DNA of 64,000 nt from the NCBI RefSeq assembly GCF_003957515.1, contig NZ_RQXW01000001.1, positions 310,001-374,000 of the forward strand. Reading direction: 5' to 3'. This stretch comes from Amphritea opalescens (GTDB taxonomy: Bacteria > Pseudomonadota > Gammaproteobacteria > Pseudomonadales > Balneatricaceae). This document shows, in pieces, positions 51,489 through 61,747 of the stretch (the first letter of the stretch is position 1; each line of letters opens with the position of its first letter). Below the pieces are notes generated by a model. The model saw only the letters and a program-made list of their open reading frames with translations. It was not told the DNA's origin and did not search any database. Position numbers and translations under genes: made by a program.

Positions 51489-54143
51489 ATGGGAAAGTCC
51501 CTAGTTATAGTTGAGTCACCTGCCAAAGCGAAAACCATAAACAAGTATCTGGGTAACCAGTTTGTGGTTAAATCGAGCGTGGGCCACATTCGGGATCTGC
51601 CCACTAGTGGCTCGGGTAATGGGGCTGCATCAGATCCAAAAGAGCGCGCTCGACAGGCTGCAATCACCCGTAAACTGTCACCGGAAGATAAAATCCGGCA
51701 CAAGGCTGAAAAGAGCAAAAAACAACTGATTGCCCGCATGGGGATTGACCCCGAACATAACTGGGATGCCCGTTATGAGATCTTGCCGGGCAAAGAAAAA
51801 GTCGTCGATGAGCTAAGACGACTGGCGAAAGATGCTGACACTATCTATCTCGCAACCGATTTGGACCGCGAGGGGGAGGCGATTGCCTGGCACCTGCGGG
51901 AAGCGATTGGTGGCGATGATTCGCGCTATAAGCGCGTCGTGTTTAACGAGATTACCGAAAAAGCGATTCAAGAGGCCTTTAAAAAGCCTGGCGAGCTGGA
52001 TATTAACCGGGTAAACGCGCAGCAAGCACGACGCTTTCTCGATCGGGTCGTGGGCTACATGGTATCCCCCCTGTTGTGGGAAAAAGTTGCGCGTGGTTTA
52101 TCTGCGGGGCGGGTTCAGTCTGTTGCGGTACGTTTGTTGGTCGAGCGTGAGAAAGAGATTCGCAGTTTTATTCCTGAAGAGTTTTGGGAGTTGCATGCGG
52201 ATGTCGAATCAGACAAGCAGGAAGCGTTACGCTTTCAGGTTGAAAAGTTTCAGGATAAGGCGTTTCGCCCAGTCAGTGGCGCAGAGACCGACGGCTATGT
52301 TGCACAACTGAAGCAGGAAACCTTCAAGGTTACTAATCGTCAAGATCGGCCGACCAGTAGTCGCCCTTCGGCGCCTTTTATCACCTCAACGTTACAGCAA
52401 GCGGCGAGTACGCGGCTGAGCTTTGGCGTGAAGAAAACCATGATGCTGGCGCAGCGGTTGTATGAAGCCGGTTATATTACCTACATGCGAACCGACTCGA
52501 CCAATCTGAGTGCCGAGGCGGTAGCTACGTGCCGGGATTATATTAAAGAGAGTTTTGGTGATAAGTATTTACCTGAAAAGCCAAACTCTTATAGCAGCAA
52601 GGAAGGGGCTCAGGAGGCGCATGAGGCGATTCGTCCTTCTGACGTAACTATCGAAGCAACCTCTTTGAAAGGCATGGAGCGGGACGCTGAGCGGCTCTAT
52701 GAGCTGATTCGTCGTCAGTTCATGGCTTGTCAGATGATGCCTGCACTGTATACCAGTACTCGAGTGACCATTACGGCCGGTGAATTTGAGTTGCGCACCA
52801 AGGGTCGCATTCTACGTTTTGATGGTTATACCCGCGTGATGAATGGCCGTGGAAAAGATGACGATATTATCTTGCCGGATGTTAAGCAGGGTGATGTGTT
52901 GCAGCTGCAACAGCTGGACCCAAAACAGCATTTCACTAAGCCTTCACCGCGATATACCGAAGCGAGCTTGGTTAAAGAACTTGAAAAACGGGGTATCGGC
53001 CGTCCGTCGACCTACGCATCGATTATTTCGACGATTCAAGATCGGGGCTATGTTGAAGTCCATAACCGTCGTTTTTACGCCCAGAAAATGGGTGATATCG
53101 TCACCGAAAGATTGGTTGAGAACTTTACCGATCTGATGGACTTTAGCTTCACGGCTCGCATGGAAGAGTCGCTGGATGATATTGCGACCGGTGCTGCCGA
53201 TTGGAAAGCGCTACTGAATCAGTTCTATGAAGGCTTTAGCAATCGTTTAATCCAAGCGCAGAACCCCGACACGGGCATGCGGTTGAATGCTCCGACAGAA
53301 ACCGATATTCCCTGTCCGACCTGTGGCCGGAAGATGATGATTCGGACGGGTACCACCGGTGTATTCTTAGGTTGCTCTGGCTACGCTTTGCCGCCGAAAG
53401 AGCGCTGCAAAACAACCATGAACCTGATCCACGGTGATGAGGTGGTCAGCGTTGACGGAGATGATGAGGAAGAGTCTCGAATTCTGCGTAACAAGCATCG
53501 TTGTAGCATCTGTGATACGGCGATGGATAGCTACCTCATTGATGAGCAACGCAAGCTACATATCTGTGGTAATAACCCCGATTGTCCTGGATTTGAGGTT
53601 GAGCAGGGTGCCTTTAAGATCAAAGGTTATGATGGTCCGGTGCTTGAGTGTGATAAGTGTGGCGCTGAGATGCAGCTTAAAACTGGCCGCTTTGGTAAGT
53701 TCTTTGGTTGTACAAGTGATACCTGCAAAAACACGCGTAAGTTGTTGAAAAGTGGTGAAGCTGCGCCACCAAAAATGGACCCAGTGCCGATGCCAGAACT
53801 GCAATGCGAGAATGTTGAGGACACCTTCATCCTACGTGATGGGGCATCCGGTATGTTCTTAGCGGCCAGTCAATTTCCTCGTAAACGGGAAACCCGCGCA
53901 CCGAAGGTCTCCGAGTTGTTACCGCACAAGAGTGAGATCGATCCGAAATACAGTTTCCTCTTCAGTGCACCGGTCGAAGATGACGACGGTAATCCAGCGA
54001 TTGTTCGCTACAGCCGTAAAACAAAAGAGCAGTATGTGATGACGGAAGTTGACGGCAAAGCGACCGGCTGGCGAGCATTTTATACCGGTGGAAAATGGGT
54101 AGCTGAAGCTGCCAAAACAAAGAAGGCAGCAGCCAAAAAGTGA
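51489..54143 (+). CDS. topA: DNA topoisomerase I
   Basis: TopA relaxes negative supercoils with a type IA mechanism. The 884 residues from ATG 51489 start with the TOPRIM segment [21 protein letters not shown]. The acidic metal motif is in [17 protein letters not shown], and the catalytic tyrosine is in [17 protein letters not shown] (about 320-340). Four zinc-ribbon domains follow at the C-terminus with CxxC pairs (CPTC, CSIC, CDKC, CENV-like), ending in a basic tail. An AAGGA motif lies upstream. The longer frame from 51387 adds 34 unrelated residues and is rejected. The next gene starts 14 bases downstream. Confidence 0.96.
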   Translation: MGKSLVIVESPAKAKTINKYLGNQFVVKSSVGHIRDLPTSGSGNGAASDPKERARQAAITRKLSPEDKIRHKAEKSKKQLIARMGIDPEHNWDARYEILPGKEKVVDELRRLAKDADTIYLATDLDREGEAIAWHLREAIGGDDSRYKRVVFNEITEKAIQEAFKKPGELDINRVNAQQARRFLDRVVGYMVSPLLWEKVARGLSAGRVQSVAVRLLVEREKEIRSFIPEEFWELHADVESDKQEALRFQVEKFQDKAFRPVSGAETDGYVAQLKQETFKVTNRQDRPTSSRPSAPFITSTLQQAASTRLSFGVKKTMMLAQRLYEAGYITYMRTDSTNLSAEAVATCRDYIKESFGDKYLPEKPNSYSSKEGAQEAHEAIRPSDVTIEATSLKGMERDAERLYELIRRQFMACQMMPALYTSTRVTITAGEFELRTKGRILRFDGYTRVMNGRGKDDDIILPDVKQGDVLQLQQLDPKQHFTKPSPRYTEASLVKELEKRGIGRPSTYASIISTIQDRGYVEVHNRRFYAQKMGDIVTERLVENFTDLMDFSFTARMEESLDDIATGAADWKALLNQFYEGFSNRLIQAQNPDTGMRLNAPTETDIPCPTCGRKMMIRTGTTGVFLGCSGYALPPKERCKTTMNLIHGDEVVSVDGDDEEESRILRNKHRCSICDTAMDSYLIDEQRKLHICGNNPDCPGFEVEQGAFKIKGYDGPVLECDKCGAEMQLKTGRFGKFFGCTSDTCKNTRKLLKSGEAAPPKMDPVPMPELQCENVEDTFILRDGASGMFLAASQFPRKRETRAPKVSELLPHKSEIDPKYSFLFSAPVEDDDGNPAIVRYSRKTKEQYVMTEVDGKATGWRAFYTGGKWVAEAAKTKKAAAKK

Positions 54144-54156
54144 GCGGAGACTTAGT

Positions 54157-54681
54157 ATGAGTGGTGTGTATTTAACCCGTACCAATCAGAAGTTAAACTT
54201 TACGCGTATCCATCTGGATGCGCTTAAGGTTGCTCAGGAATCGACCGGCTGGAGTAAGCATGCGTTGATCGAATCGTATAATGAATCGGTCCTGTTTCAT
54301 ATGGCATCGGCATACAGTTCGTTGCTGAGAGAGATTGCTGAGCAGTATAGTTTTGATGCGAACCGGATCACCAAACTGAGTCAGTTGACGGCTCAGATGG
54401 AGGCTCAGGGGCTTGAAGCGCCTGAAGTGGCCGAACTCCAACAGTTGCATAGCAATACCGATAGTTGGTTGCATCAATTGTTGGCGGCCTATAAGGCTTG
54501 CTGGCGTGCCGAGGAGCATAAAGAGTCTCGGGGTCAGGCTGAGAGTGTTTCAGAGATTCATGTGATGCAGATTAATCCGGATCATGCCGAAGATAGTGAT
54601 ATCCTCAGTGAGTATCAGCTCTGGTTTAGTGAGTTTAAATCACTGGTTGAGCGGCTGCGAAGTAGCATGCAAGAGTGGTGA
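54157..54681 (+). CDS. DUF6586-like protein next to topA
   Basis: The 174-residue soluble protein is helical throughout, opening SGVYLTRTNQKLNFTRIHLD. Pseudomonads carry a similar protein just after topA, now grouped as DUF6586; this is recalled from memory and not searched. The end is acidic and tryptophan-tipped (SSMQEW). It follows topA by 14 bases and precedes another small gene by 79, so it may be part of a topA transcript. The function is unknown. Confidence 0.72.
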   Translation: MSGVYLTRTNQKLNFTRIHLDALKVAQESTGWSKHALIESYNESVLFHMASAYSSLLREIAEQYSFDANRITKLSQLTAQMEAQGLEAPEVAELQQLHSNTDSWLHQLLAAYKACWRAEEHKESRGQAESVSEIHVMQINPDHAEDSDILSEYQLWFSEFKSLVERLRSSMQEW

Positions 54682-54760
54682 TAGAAGCGCGAAGCGGCGG
54701 CGATGAGCGATCATCTCGCCGGTTGTTTTAGTCATGGGTATGACCTGAAATGAGAAGAGT

Positions 54761-55051
54761 ATGTCTGATATGTTTTTAGAAATAATTGAGCTAGATGATG
54801 GTCAGATTGCATTGCGCAGGGCTGATTCTAACGATGAGCCTATTATGCGAATCAGTTTCTCAGATGACGTTAGAGAGCAGCTTGACGAAGAGTGCATTGA
54901 TGTCGCTAAAGTCATGCTGACAGCGGGCATTCACATGATTTCAGATCTCAATGTCAAAGGAGTCGTTGATCCTGATGACGCGGCAGAGGGAGATAGCGAT
55001 CTAACGGATGTTGAGGCGTTATCGGAAGATACTCCGCGCATCATTCACTAA
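54761..55051 (+). CDS. Small acidic conserved hypothetical protein
   Basis: This 96-residue protein is strongly acidic, especially the last 30 residues (DDAAEGDSDL and EALSED). The central MLTAGIHMISDLNVKG segment looks like a short helix-strand unit. Pseudomonads have a comparable gene between topA and sulA. No function is known. The terminator that follows is shared with sulA. A GAAGAG motif lies upstream of the ATG. Confidence 0.72.
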   Translation: MSDMFLEIIELDDGQIALRRADSNDEPIMRISFSDDVREQLDEECIDVAKVMLTAGIHMISDLNVKGVVDPDDAAEGDSDLTDVEALSEDTPRIIH

Positions 55052-55052
55052 C

Positions 55053-55082
55053 AAAAAAGCAGCGCTAAGGCGCTGTTTTTTT
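55053..55082. terminator. Bidirectional terminator between the acidic hypothetical gene and sulA
   Basis: CAGCGC (55060-55065) and GCGCTG (55070-55075) pair around TAAG, with an A run before (55053-55058) and T run after (55076-55082). Confidence 0.88.
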
Positions 55083-55091
55083 GCTTCGTGT

Positions 55092-55550
55092 TTAAGCGAG
55101 TTGGCGATCGCGGATGACGATACCGTGGCTGTTGCCATTGACGGCGGCATCTTCAAGGCCGGTCAACTCATCATTGCTGAGGCTGCCAGGCCAGCTGATA
55201 ACGGCGTGACAAGTGCCTGCTTTAAGGGCTTGGCAAGCAAGCTGGTAGGTTGAGTGGCCTTGGTTCGGTTGTAATAGCATCACTTTTTTCAGGTCAATAC
55301 CGGCCGCTTCCAGTAAGCTTTTAGGTAATGAGGCGGGCGGGGCGATCCACGCGAACCAGCGATCATCTTTACTCAGTTGCGCAAGCAGTGGCAGTAGCAT
55401 GGTCATTTGCCCAACATCACTGCCTTGCAAAACGATTTCCGTTACCTTGCCTGCTAGTTCCGGATGATTTGATGGTGGTGCCGTAGCCGGACGAATAAGG
55501 CTGGGCAGCACGGGATCTGAGCTGTTGAAACTGCTAACTGCATGCAACAT
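55092..55550 (-). CDS. sulA: SOS cell-division inhibitor SulA
   Basis: SulA binds FtsZ and blocks septation during DNA damage. The 152 residues have the family core GQMTMLLPLLAQLSKDDRWFAWIAPP (landmarks about 47-72), and a RecA-like fold through SWPGSLSNDE. It starts two bases after the lexA stop, a lexA-sulA operon as in Pseudomonas. The GAGGACAAT ribosome site lies inside the lexA end. Control by the SOS boxes in front of lexA follows from the operon. Confidence 0.92.
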   Translation of the reverse strand: MLHAVSSFNSSDPVLPSLIRPATAPPSNHPELAGKVTEIVLQGSDVGQMTMLLPLLAQLSKDDRWFAWIAPPASLPKSLLEAAGIDLKKVMLLQPNQGHSTYQLACQALKAGTCHAVISWPGSLSNDELTGLEDAAVNGNSHGIVIRDRQLA

Positions 55551-55552
55551 GA

Positions 55553-56158
55553 TTATTGTCCTCTTCTGATAACCCCGACACCGAGGCCCTCAATGGCTAG
55601 TTCCTGCTCGCGCAGGTCGACCACGATAGGCTCGAATTCTTCATTTTCTGCGATCAGGTAAACTAAGTTACCTTCTCGTTTAAAGCGTTTAACGGTGACA
55701 TCGTTATCCAGCCGTGCAACGACGATTTCGCCATCTTTTGCTGCCTGACACTGATGTACCGCCAATAGGTCGCCATCCATAATGCCGACGTTTTTCATAC
55801 TGGTGCCACGAACGCGTAACAGATAGTCAGCTGGCGGATGGAAGAAGTCGGACGCGATGGTAATACGCTCTTCGACATTTTCCTGAGCTAAGATCGGCTC
55901 ACCTGCAGCAACCTGTCCGACAACCGGTAGACCGGGGTCTTCCACGTCGAATCCTGGAATGCGGATGCCACGAGAGGTGCCTGGGATCATCTCGATAGCG
56001 CCTTTGCGGGCGAGTGCCTTGAGATGCTCTTCGGCGGCGTTAGCTGATTTAAACCCCAGCGCTTTGGCGATGTCTGCCCGAGTAGGCGGATAGCCGGTGG
56101 TGCTGATGCAGTGCTTAATGCATTCAAGTACATCTGTTTGGCGTTGTGTCAGTTTCAT
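55553..56158 (-). CDS. lexA: SOS repressor LexA
   Basis: LexA represses the DNA-damage response until RecA filaments trigger its self-cleavage. The 201 residues hold a winged helix-turn-helix (1-70) and a peptidase S24 domain. The cleavage site is A85-G86 (QVAAGEPI), the nucleophile S120 ([14 protein letters not shown]) and the base K157 (VTVKRFK), equal to E. coli A84-G85, S119 and K156 plus one. Three SOS-box-like sites lie upstream, and sulA follows two bases after. Confidence 0.97.
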   Translation of the reverse strand: MKLTQRQTDVLECIKHCISTTGYPPTRADIAKALGFKSANAAEEHLKALARKGAIEMIPGTSRGIRIPGFDVEDPGLPVVGQVAAGEPILAQENVEERITIASDFFHPPADYLLRVRGTSMKNVGIMDGDLLAVHQCQAAKDGEIVVARLDNDVTVKRFKREGNLVYLIAENEEFEPIVVDLREQELAIEGLGVGVIRRGQ

Positions 56159-56166
56159 GATGAACT

Positions 56167-56182
56167 CTGTTTATTTATCCAG
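56167..56182. promoter_or_regulatory. SOS box 1 (near match), lexA operator
   Basis: CTGTTTATTTATCCAG differs from CTGT-N8-ACAG at one base. It lies 9 bases upstream of the lexA start and is 19 bases centre-to-centre from the perfect box, like the paired operators of E. coli lexA. Confidence 0.65.
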
Positions 56183-56185
56183 TAG

Positions 56186-56201
56186 CTGTAACTATATACA
56201 G
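56186..56201. promoter_or_regulatory. SOS box 2 (perfect), lexA operator
   Basis: CTGTAACTATATACAG is a perfect CTGT-N8-ACAG LexA site. It lies 28 bases upstream of the lexA ATG and 86 upstream of dinG. Confidence 0.85.
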
Positions 56202-56225
56202 TATTCTGGCTTTGTAAACATTTTT

Positions 56226-56241
56226 CTGTCTATTTATCCAG
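56226..56241. promoter_or_regulatory. SOS box 3 (near match), likely dinG operator
   Basis: CTGTCTATTTATCCAG is a near copy of box 1 with one mismatch from the consensus. It lies 46 bases before the dinG start codon, where it could repress dinG. Confidence 0.6.
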
Positions 56242-56287
56242 TATTATTGCTAGAATGCACGTCGTTACAGTGTATTAGGGCGGTCAG

Positions 56288-58408
56288 GTGCTTTCAGAAG
56301 AGATGAAAAAAGAGATACAGGGGGCGTATAGACGCTTCTTGGAGAGCCGGCAGCTTAAGCCGCGCCTAGGCCAAAAGCAGATGATTGCTGAGGTGGCTAA
56401 GGTGCTCGGTGGCATTCTCGAAGATGAGCAGTCGCATCGCTTGGGTGAAAAGCATGTCAGTGTGATTGAGGCCGGTACCGGTACGGGTAAAACGATCGGC
56501 TATCTGTTAGCTGTCTTGCCGATCGCAAAAGCGAGGGGTAAGAAGGTCGTTTTATCGACCGCGACCGTTGCACTGCAAGAACAACTGCTGCATAAAGACC
56601 TACCAGAAGTCGCAGAACATGCTGGCTTGTCCGTTACCTATGGCTTAGCGAAAGGACGTGGCCGCTATTTTTGTATCAGTAAAGCGGAACAACATCTCGA
56701 TGCCCATAGTGGAACAGGGCAGCAGGCCCTGTATGAAGATGAGCAGGCGCTGCGCATCGATGGCGAAACCGTTGAATTCTATAAAAGTCTGTTAAATGAG
56801 TTCGCATCCGGGCGCTGGGATGGCGATCGCGATAACCTGACGATGGATATCAGCGAAGAGGATTGGTATCCGCTGACCAGTGATCATCTGCAATGTACCA
56901 ACCGCCGCTGTAGCAACTTCTCAGCCTGTAGTTTTTTTAAAGCCCGTAAAGATTTGGATCAGGTAGAGTGTGTTATCGCCAATCATGACATTGTCTTGGC
57001 TGATTTAGCCTTAGGTGGGGGCGCTATCTTGCCAGACCCCGCTGAGACGATCTACATTTTCGATGAAGGGCACCACCTATCCGATAAGGCCAGTGGTCAT
57101 TTCTCCTTTAATCTGCGCTTGAAATCGACCGAACGCTGGTTGGCTGGAACGCTGAAGCAGTTAGATAAAATGCTGGAGCAAAGTGGCAATCCACAATTGA
57201 TGAGAGATTATATCGAACACCAGCGCAAGCCGATGGCAGACCTGCAGGTGGTGTTGAATAACTGGGCCGAGCTCATTAGGCCAGTATTGATGGATGATTC
57301 TTTTAGCCGTCCTAAAGAGCGCTATCGCTATCCTAGTGGTGTGGTGCCGGAAGAGGTTAAGCAGTTCGGCCTACAGGTTGAGCATTTAGCCGCCCGCATG
57401 GGGACTAAGATGGAGATGATTTTAGATCTCTTGAAGGAGTCTCTAGATGGCGAGGGGGGCATTAACCGTCAAGCGGCCGAGATCTGGTATCCCCGGGTGG
57501 GTATGATGGTCGCTCGGATGCAGAATATTACCGGTCTAGGTCGCTCGACCGGTCATGTCGATGCCGAAAACAGCACCCCGACGGCCCGTTGGGTGAGTCT
57601 GGTTGAAACCGCCCAAGGCTATGATTTTGAATGTAGTACGGCACCGGTGTCGGCGGCGCAGATGCTGCACATGAATCTTTGGCAACATTGTTATGCCGCG
57701 GTGGTGACCTCGGCGACGCTGACCGCCTTAGGGCGCTTTGATCGGGTGCTTGCCGATCTAGGTTTGCCGCCAGATACTGCCTGCTTTAGTCTGGCCAGTC
57801 CGTTTGATCACTACAATGCCGCCGAGCTTTATATTCCGCCGATGAAGGTTGAAGCAAATGACCCAGAACTTCATACTCAGGCAGTCACCGATTACCTCAA
57901 TCAGCACCTGAAAAGCGATACCGGCACCTTAGTATTATTTAGCTCATGGCGGCAAATGAGATCAGTGCTTGCCAGTCTGGACGAAAAGCTCAACAATAGG
58001 GTGCTGTCGCAGGGCGATTTCAGTAAGAATGAGATTCTGAAACGTCATAAGACCGAAATTGATGAGGGGCGAGGCAGTGTTATCTTCGGTCTCGCTTCTT
58101 TTACTGAAGGTGTCGATCTTCCCGGTGATTATTTGACCGAAGTCATTATCACCAAGATTCCCTTCAGTGTACCGGATGATCCGGTTGACGCCACCATGGC
58201 TGAATGGATACAACAGCAAGGTGGAAACCCTTTTATGGAATGGTCAGTGCCGATGGCATCGGTGCGATTAACTCAGGCTGCTGGACGGCTGCTGCGAACT
58301 GAGCAGGATAGGGGACGCATCGTACTGTTGGATCGACGCGTTGTCACCAAGCGTTATGGCCGACAATTGCTCGATTCACTACCACCATTCCGACGAAATA
58401 TTAGCTAA
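56288..58408 (+). CDS. dinG: ATP-dependent DNA helicase DinG
   Basis: DinG is a 5'-3' FeS helicase that resolves D-loops, R-loops and replication-transcription conflicts. The 706 residues show Walker A EAGTGTGKT (61-69), the FeS cysteines C129, C203, C208 and C214 (GRYFC, then LQCTNRRCSNFSAC), the DEGH box (IFDEGHHL) and the late helicase motif QAAGRLLRTEQDRG. The start is a GTG. It is divergent from lexA across the three SOS boxes, matching the known SOS control of dinG in E. coli. Confidence 0.95.
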   Translation: MLSEEMKKEIQGAYRRFLESRQLKPRLGQKQMIAEVAKVLGGILEDEQSHRLGEKHVSVIEAGTGTGKTIGYLLAVLPIAKARGKKVVLSTATVALQEQLLHKDLPEVAEHAGLSVTYGLAKGRGRYFCISKAEQHLDAHSGTGQQALYEDEQALRIDGETVEFYKSLLNEFASGRWDGDRDNLTMDISEEDWYPLTSDHLQCTNRRCSNFSACSFFKARKDLDQVECVIANHDIVLADLALGGGAILPDPAETIYIFDEGHHLSDKASGHFSFNLRLKSTERWLAGTLKQLDKMLEQSGNPQLMRDYIEHQRKPMADLQVVLNNWAELIRPVLMDDSFSRPKERYRYPSGVVPEEVKQFGLQVEHLAARMGTKMEMILDLLKESLDGEGGINRQAAEIWYPRVGMMVARMQNITGLGRSTGHVDAENSTPTARWVSLVETAQGYDFECSTAPVSAAQMLHMNLWQHCYAAVVTSATLTALGRFDRVLADLGLPPDTACFSLASPFDHYNAAELYIPPMKVEANDPELHTQAVTDYLNQHLKSDTGTLVLFSSWRQMRSVLASLDEKLNNRVLSQGDFSKNEILKRHKTEIDEGRGSVIFGLASFTEGVDLPGDYLTEVIITKIPFSVPDDPVDATMAEWIQQQGGNPFMEWSVPMASVRLTQAAGRLLRTEQDRGRIVLLDRRVVTKRYGRQLLDSLPPFRRNIS

Positions 58409-58431
58409 CCGTTCGCTTAAGCGGATAAGGT

Positions 58432-59889
58432 ATGACTTTGTTAAAGAAATTATTTAAGCGTTCAGACGATACGTCGTCTACCCAAGCAAAACCCATCGTA
58501 GAGACAGCCCCTTCAAGCCCTCAAGCTCGGGATCATAAAAGTGATCGCGCTGAACGGACAGGCGCCAAGAAGACCAAGGCTAAATCAAGCAGAAGTACAA
58601 CCGATAAACAGGGTATGGATAAGACCAGCAGTACTAACGCTGCCGTCGCCCAAAAGCCTGATGACGTAAAAGCAAAGCCGAAAAAGGCGTGGCGTCGTGA
58701 AGACTTTGCTGTGGCGCCGGCTGAAGGTAAGCAGCGGTTCCATGATTTTGATCTACCCGATGATGTGATGCATGCGATCGCTGATCTGAACTTCCAATAT
58801 TGTTCAGACATTCAGGCAGCGACACTGATTGAATCCCTCGAAGGCCGAGATATCATCGGTAAGGCGCAAACGGGTACCGGTAAAACCGCGGCGTTTTTGA
58901 TTAGTATCATCACCGATCTATTGGACTACCCCTTAGAGCAAAAGGCTGCAAAAGGGGTGCCGCGGGCATTGATTATTGCGCCGACCCGAGAATTGGCGCT
59001 GCAGATTGCTGCCGATGCCGAAGAGATGGGTAAATACGCGGATATCGGCGTGGTCGCGCTGGTCGGTGGTATGGATTACGATCGGCAGCGGAAACAGCTG
59101 GCGGCCCGTCCAGTCGATATTTTGGTGGCGACACCGGGGCGTTTGATCGATTTCGTTCGCTCATCCGATGTTGATCTTGGTGATGTTGAAGTGTTAGTAC
59201 TCGATGAAGCCGACCGAATGCTGAGTATGGGCTTTATCCCCGATGTACGGACCATTATTCGGCACACGCCGCGTAAAGGCGACCGTCAAACCCTCTTATA
59301 TAGCGCCACCTTTACGGATGACGTTATGGACCTTGCCCGTCAATGGACGGTGGATGCCAAGGTTATTGAAATTGCACCCGAGCAGAAGAGTACCGATTCC
59401 GTTGAGCAGCTGGTCTATCTGGTCTCGCGGCAGGATAAATACCGTCTGCTGCGTAACTTTGTGCAGCTCAACCAATTGGAACGGGTGATCGTTTTTGGTA
59501 ATCGTCGTGATGAAACACGCCGTTTGGCCGAACGACTACAGAAAGATGGTTTGAAAGCCGCCTTGATGTCCGGTGAAATTACCCAGCAGAAGCGGGTGAA
59601 AACCCTCGATGATTTCCGTCAGGGCCGCATCAATATTTTGGTTGCCACCGATGTCGCAGGACGAGGCATACACGTGGATGGCGTCAGCCATGTCATTAAC
59701 TACGCGCTGCCGGAAGATGCGGATGACTATGTTCACCGTATTGGCCGCACCGGTCGGGCAGGATCGACGGGCACCTCCATCAGTTTTGCCACTGAAGATG
59801 ACGCCTTTTTGCTGCCGGAGATTGAAGAGGTCGCTGGGGTGAAAATGAAATGTGTTTATCCCGATCCTAACCTGCTTGAATCCATTTAA
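58432..59889 (+). CDS. rhlB: DEAD-box ATP-dependent RNA helicase, RhlB-like
   Basis: The 485-residue protein unwinds RNA and, as RhlB, assists the degradosome. A basic, low-complexity N-terminal extension (about 1-100) is followed by a Q motif, Walker A AQTGTGKT (about 144), [18 protein letters not shown] box [11 protein letters not shown] and [10 protein letters not shown]. The N-terminal extension is characteristic of pseudomonad RhlB; E. coli RhlB has none but a C-terminal tail. It follows dinG by 23 bases and selO starts 17 bases after it, so the three may be an operon. Confidence 0.88.
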   Translation: MTLLKKLFKRSDDTSSTQAKPIVETAPSSPQARDHKSDRAERTGAKKTKAKSSRSTTDKQGMDKTSSTNAAVAQKPDDVKAKPKKAWRREDFAVAPAEGKQRFHDFDLPDDVMHAIADLNFQYCSDIQAATLIESLEGRDIIGKAQTGTGKTAAFLISIITDLLDYPLEQKAAKGVPRALIIAPTRELALQIAADAEEMGKYADIGVVALVGGMDYDRQRKQLAARPVDILVATPGRLIDFVRSSDVDLGDVEVLVLDEADRMLSMGFIPDVRTIIRHTPRKGDRQTLLYSATFTDDVMDLARQWTVDAKVIEIAPEQKSTDSVEQLVYLVSRQDKYRLLRNFVQLNQLERVIVFGNRRDETRRLAERLQKDGLKAALMSGEITQQKRVKTLDDFRQGRINILVATDVAGRGIHVDGVSHVINYALPEDADDYVHRIGRTGRAGSTGTSISFATEDDAFLLPEIEEVAGVKMKCVYPDPNLLESI

Positions 59890-59906
59890 GCGTTAGTCGG
59901 TGCGTC

Positions 59907-61349
59907 ATGACGGCTTGGGGCGGATTAGATCAGTTACAGCTAGGTGATCGCTTTCGGCAGTTACCGGCAGATCTGTATCGCTCGGTTAGCCCTCAGCCCC
60001 TAAAAAACCCGCACCTCGTCGCTTTCAGTACCGAGGCGGCGGCGTTGATCGGTCTCGATCCCTGTCAGGTTTCGGCGCAGCAACTTAGCGAGTATTTCGG
60101 TGGGCAGCGGTTGCTCAAGGGGAGCGATCCCTTGGCATCGGTCTATGCAGGCCACCAATTCGGTGGCTATACACCAGAGTTAGGTGATGGCCGTGCAGTC
60201 TTGCTCGGTGATCTTGCGGGTAAGGATGGCCAGCGCTGGGAATTGCAACTGAAGGGCAGCGGCAAGACGCCTTATTCACGCCATGCTGATGGTCGCGCAG
60301 CATTACGCTCGGTGATTCGGGAATACCTCTGTAGCGAAGCCTTGGCAGCGCTTGAGGTGCCTACCACACGGGCGCTTTGTATCATTGGTAGCGAAACCCA
60401 GATCTACCGTGAATCAATAGAGTTTGCTGCTGCTATGGTGCGGATGAGCCCGAGTCATATTCGTTTTGGCCATTTTGAATATTGTTACTATAGCCGTCGG
60501 CCGGACCAGCTAAAGCAGCTTGCCGATTTTGTGATAGAACACCACTACCCACACTGTGCGATACAACCGAACCCCTATCTTGCGATGTTTACCGATGTGG
60601 TTGAGCGCACGGCTCAGTTATTGGCCCGTTGGCAGGCGTTGGGTTTTTGTCATGGGGTGATGAACACCGACAATATGTCCATCCTTGGGGTGACGTTAGA
60701 TTACGGCCCGTTTGGGTTTCTGGATGAGTATCAGCCCGATTATATGTGTAACCGATCAGATGATCGGGGTCGCTACGCTTATCAGCAACAACCGTCGATC
60801 GCTTTGTGGAACTGTGTTTGTTTGGCTCAAACCCTGAGCGGATTGGTCAAACAAGCCGATCTGGAAGTTGCGCTGAACCGTTTTCAGCCGGTTTATGGGG
60901 TTGCTTATACCGAGTTGATGAAGCTGCGTTTGGGCATGGAAGGCAAAACGGATCAAGATGGCGCGTTGATCGAAACCTTTTTGCAGTTACTTGAACAGCA
61001 AAAAGCGGACTATAATAATGCCTTTGTGGCGCTAGAGCAGGCCGTTGAGGGCAACCGAGAACCGATCAATCGGTTATTGGGTGGCGCAACGGGCTTTACG
61101 GATTGGTTCAACCAATACCGTCGCCGACTGAATGATAATGCCACGGCTATTATGGCGCGGCATAATCCTCGGGCGATACTGCGTAACTATTTAACGCAAC
61201 AGGTTATTGAGCGCGCGGAGCTGGGTGATTTTAGTGAGCTAGCGCAACTGCATGCGGCGTTAAAGGCCCCTTTTGCCGCGCATTTGGATATATACTCACA
61301 GTCGACACCCGACTGGGGTAAAAATATATCGCTTAGTTGCTCATCCTGA
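59907..61349 (+). CDS. selO: Protein adenylyltransferase SelO (YdiU)
   Basis: SelO is a pseudokinase-fold enzyme that transfers AMP to serine, threonine or tyrosine residues, including redox proteins. The 480-residue product has the YAGHQFGGYTPELGDGRAVLLG block (about 81-102), LKGSGKTPYSRHADGRAALRS, and HGVMNTDNMSILG (about 249-261), followed by the metal-site DYGPFGFLDEY. E. coli YdiU is 478 residues. Bacterial SelO lacks the selenocysteine of the vertebrate protein; the C-terminus here ends in SCSS, with a cysteine near the equivalent place. It starts 17 bases after the helicase gene. Confidence 0.94.
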   Translation: MTAWGGLDQLQLGDRFRQLPADLYRSVSPQPLKNPHLVAFSTEAAALIGLDPCQVSAQQLSEYFGGQRLLKGSDPLASVYAGHQFGGYTPELGDGRAVLLGDLAGKDGQRWELQLKGSGKTPYSRHADGRAALRSVIREYLCSEALAALEVPTTRALCIIGSETQIYRESIEFAAAMVRMSPSHIRFGHFEYCYYSRRPDQLKQLADFVIEHHYPHCAIQPNPYLAMFTDVVERTAQLLARWQALGFCHGVMNTDNMSILGVTLDYGPFGFLDEYQPDYMCNRSDDRGRYAYQQQPSIALWNCVCLAQTLSGLVKQADLEVALNRFQPVYGVAYTELMKLRLGMEGKTDQDGALIETFLQLLEQQKADYNNAFVALEQAVEGNREPINRLLGGATGFTDWFNQYRRRLNDNATAIMARHNPRAILRNYLTQQVIERAELGDFSELAQLHAALKAPFAAHLDIYSQSTPDWGKNISLSCSS

Positions 61350-61430
61350 TCAACATAGGCTATTTCGGTTACAGCTAACCTGTTATAGATGATTAAGTTG
61401 TAGATGATTAAGAGATATTAAGAGGACAGC

Positions 61431-61658
61431 ATGGATAAACATAAAACCGGCCGGATTAGTCAGCTGCTGGCCATTGCCGTCAGTGTGTTCTTTGTTTTTG
61501 TTGGAGCCAGTGGCTATCAGCGCACCGGCGATATTACGCTGGTCTTGCTGTTTGGTGCATTGGCTATCATGGGTTATTTTATCGTTAAATTTTTATTTCT
61601 GGGGGTCAATAAGTTGTTAGATTCTCTGGATGATAAGCATAACCAAGGTTCTGAATAG
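61431..61658 (+). CDS. Small two-helix membrane protein of unknown function
   Basis: This 75-residue protein has two membrane helices (about 9-27 and 35-57) with a short GYQRTGD turn between, and a charged C-terminal end. AAGAGGACAGC lies upstream of the ATG. No family is recognised. It lies between selO and gpsA. Confidence 0.68.
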   Translation: MDKHKTGRISQLLAIAVSVFFVFVGASGYQRTGDITLVLLFGALAIMGYFIVKFLFLGVNKLLDSLDDKHNQGSE

Positions 61659-61747
61659 AGCCCTCGTTGAAAGCGGTTCTGCTTGATGGCTATTAATTTA
61701 AAGCCTATTTTTATCACAATGTTTTGAATACATGTAAGGAATCTCTG

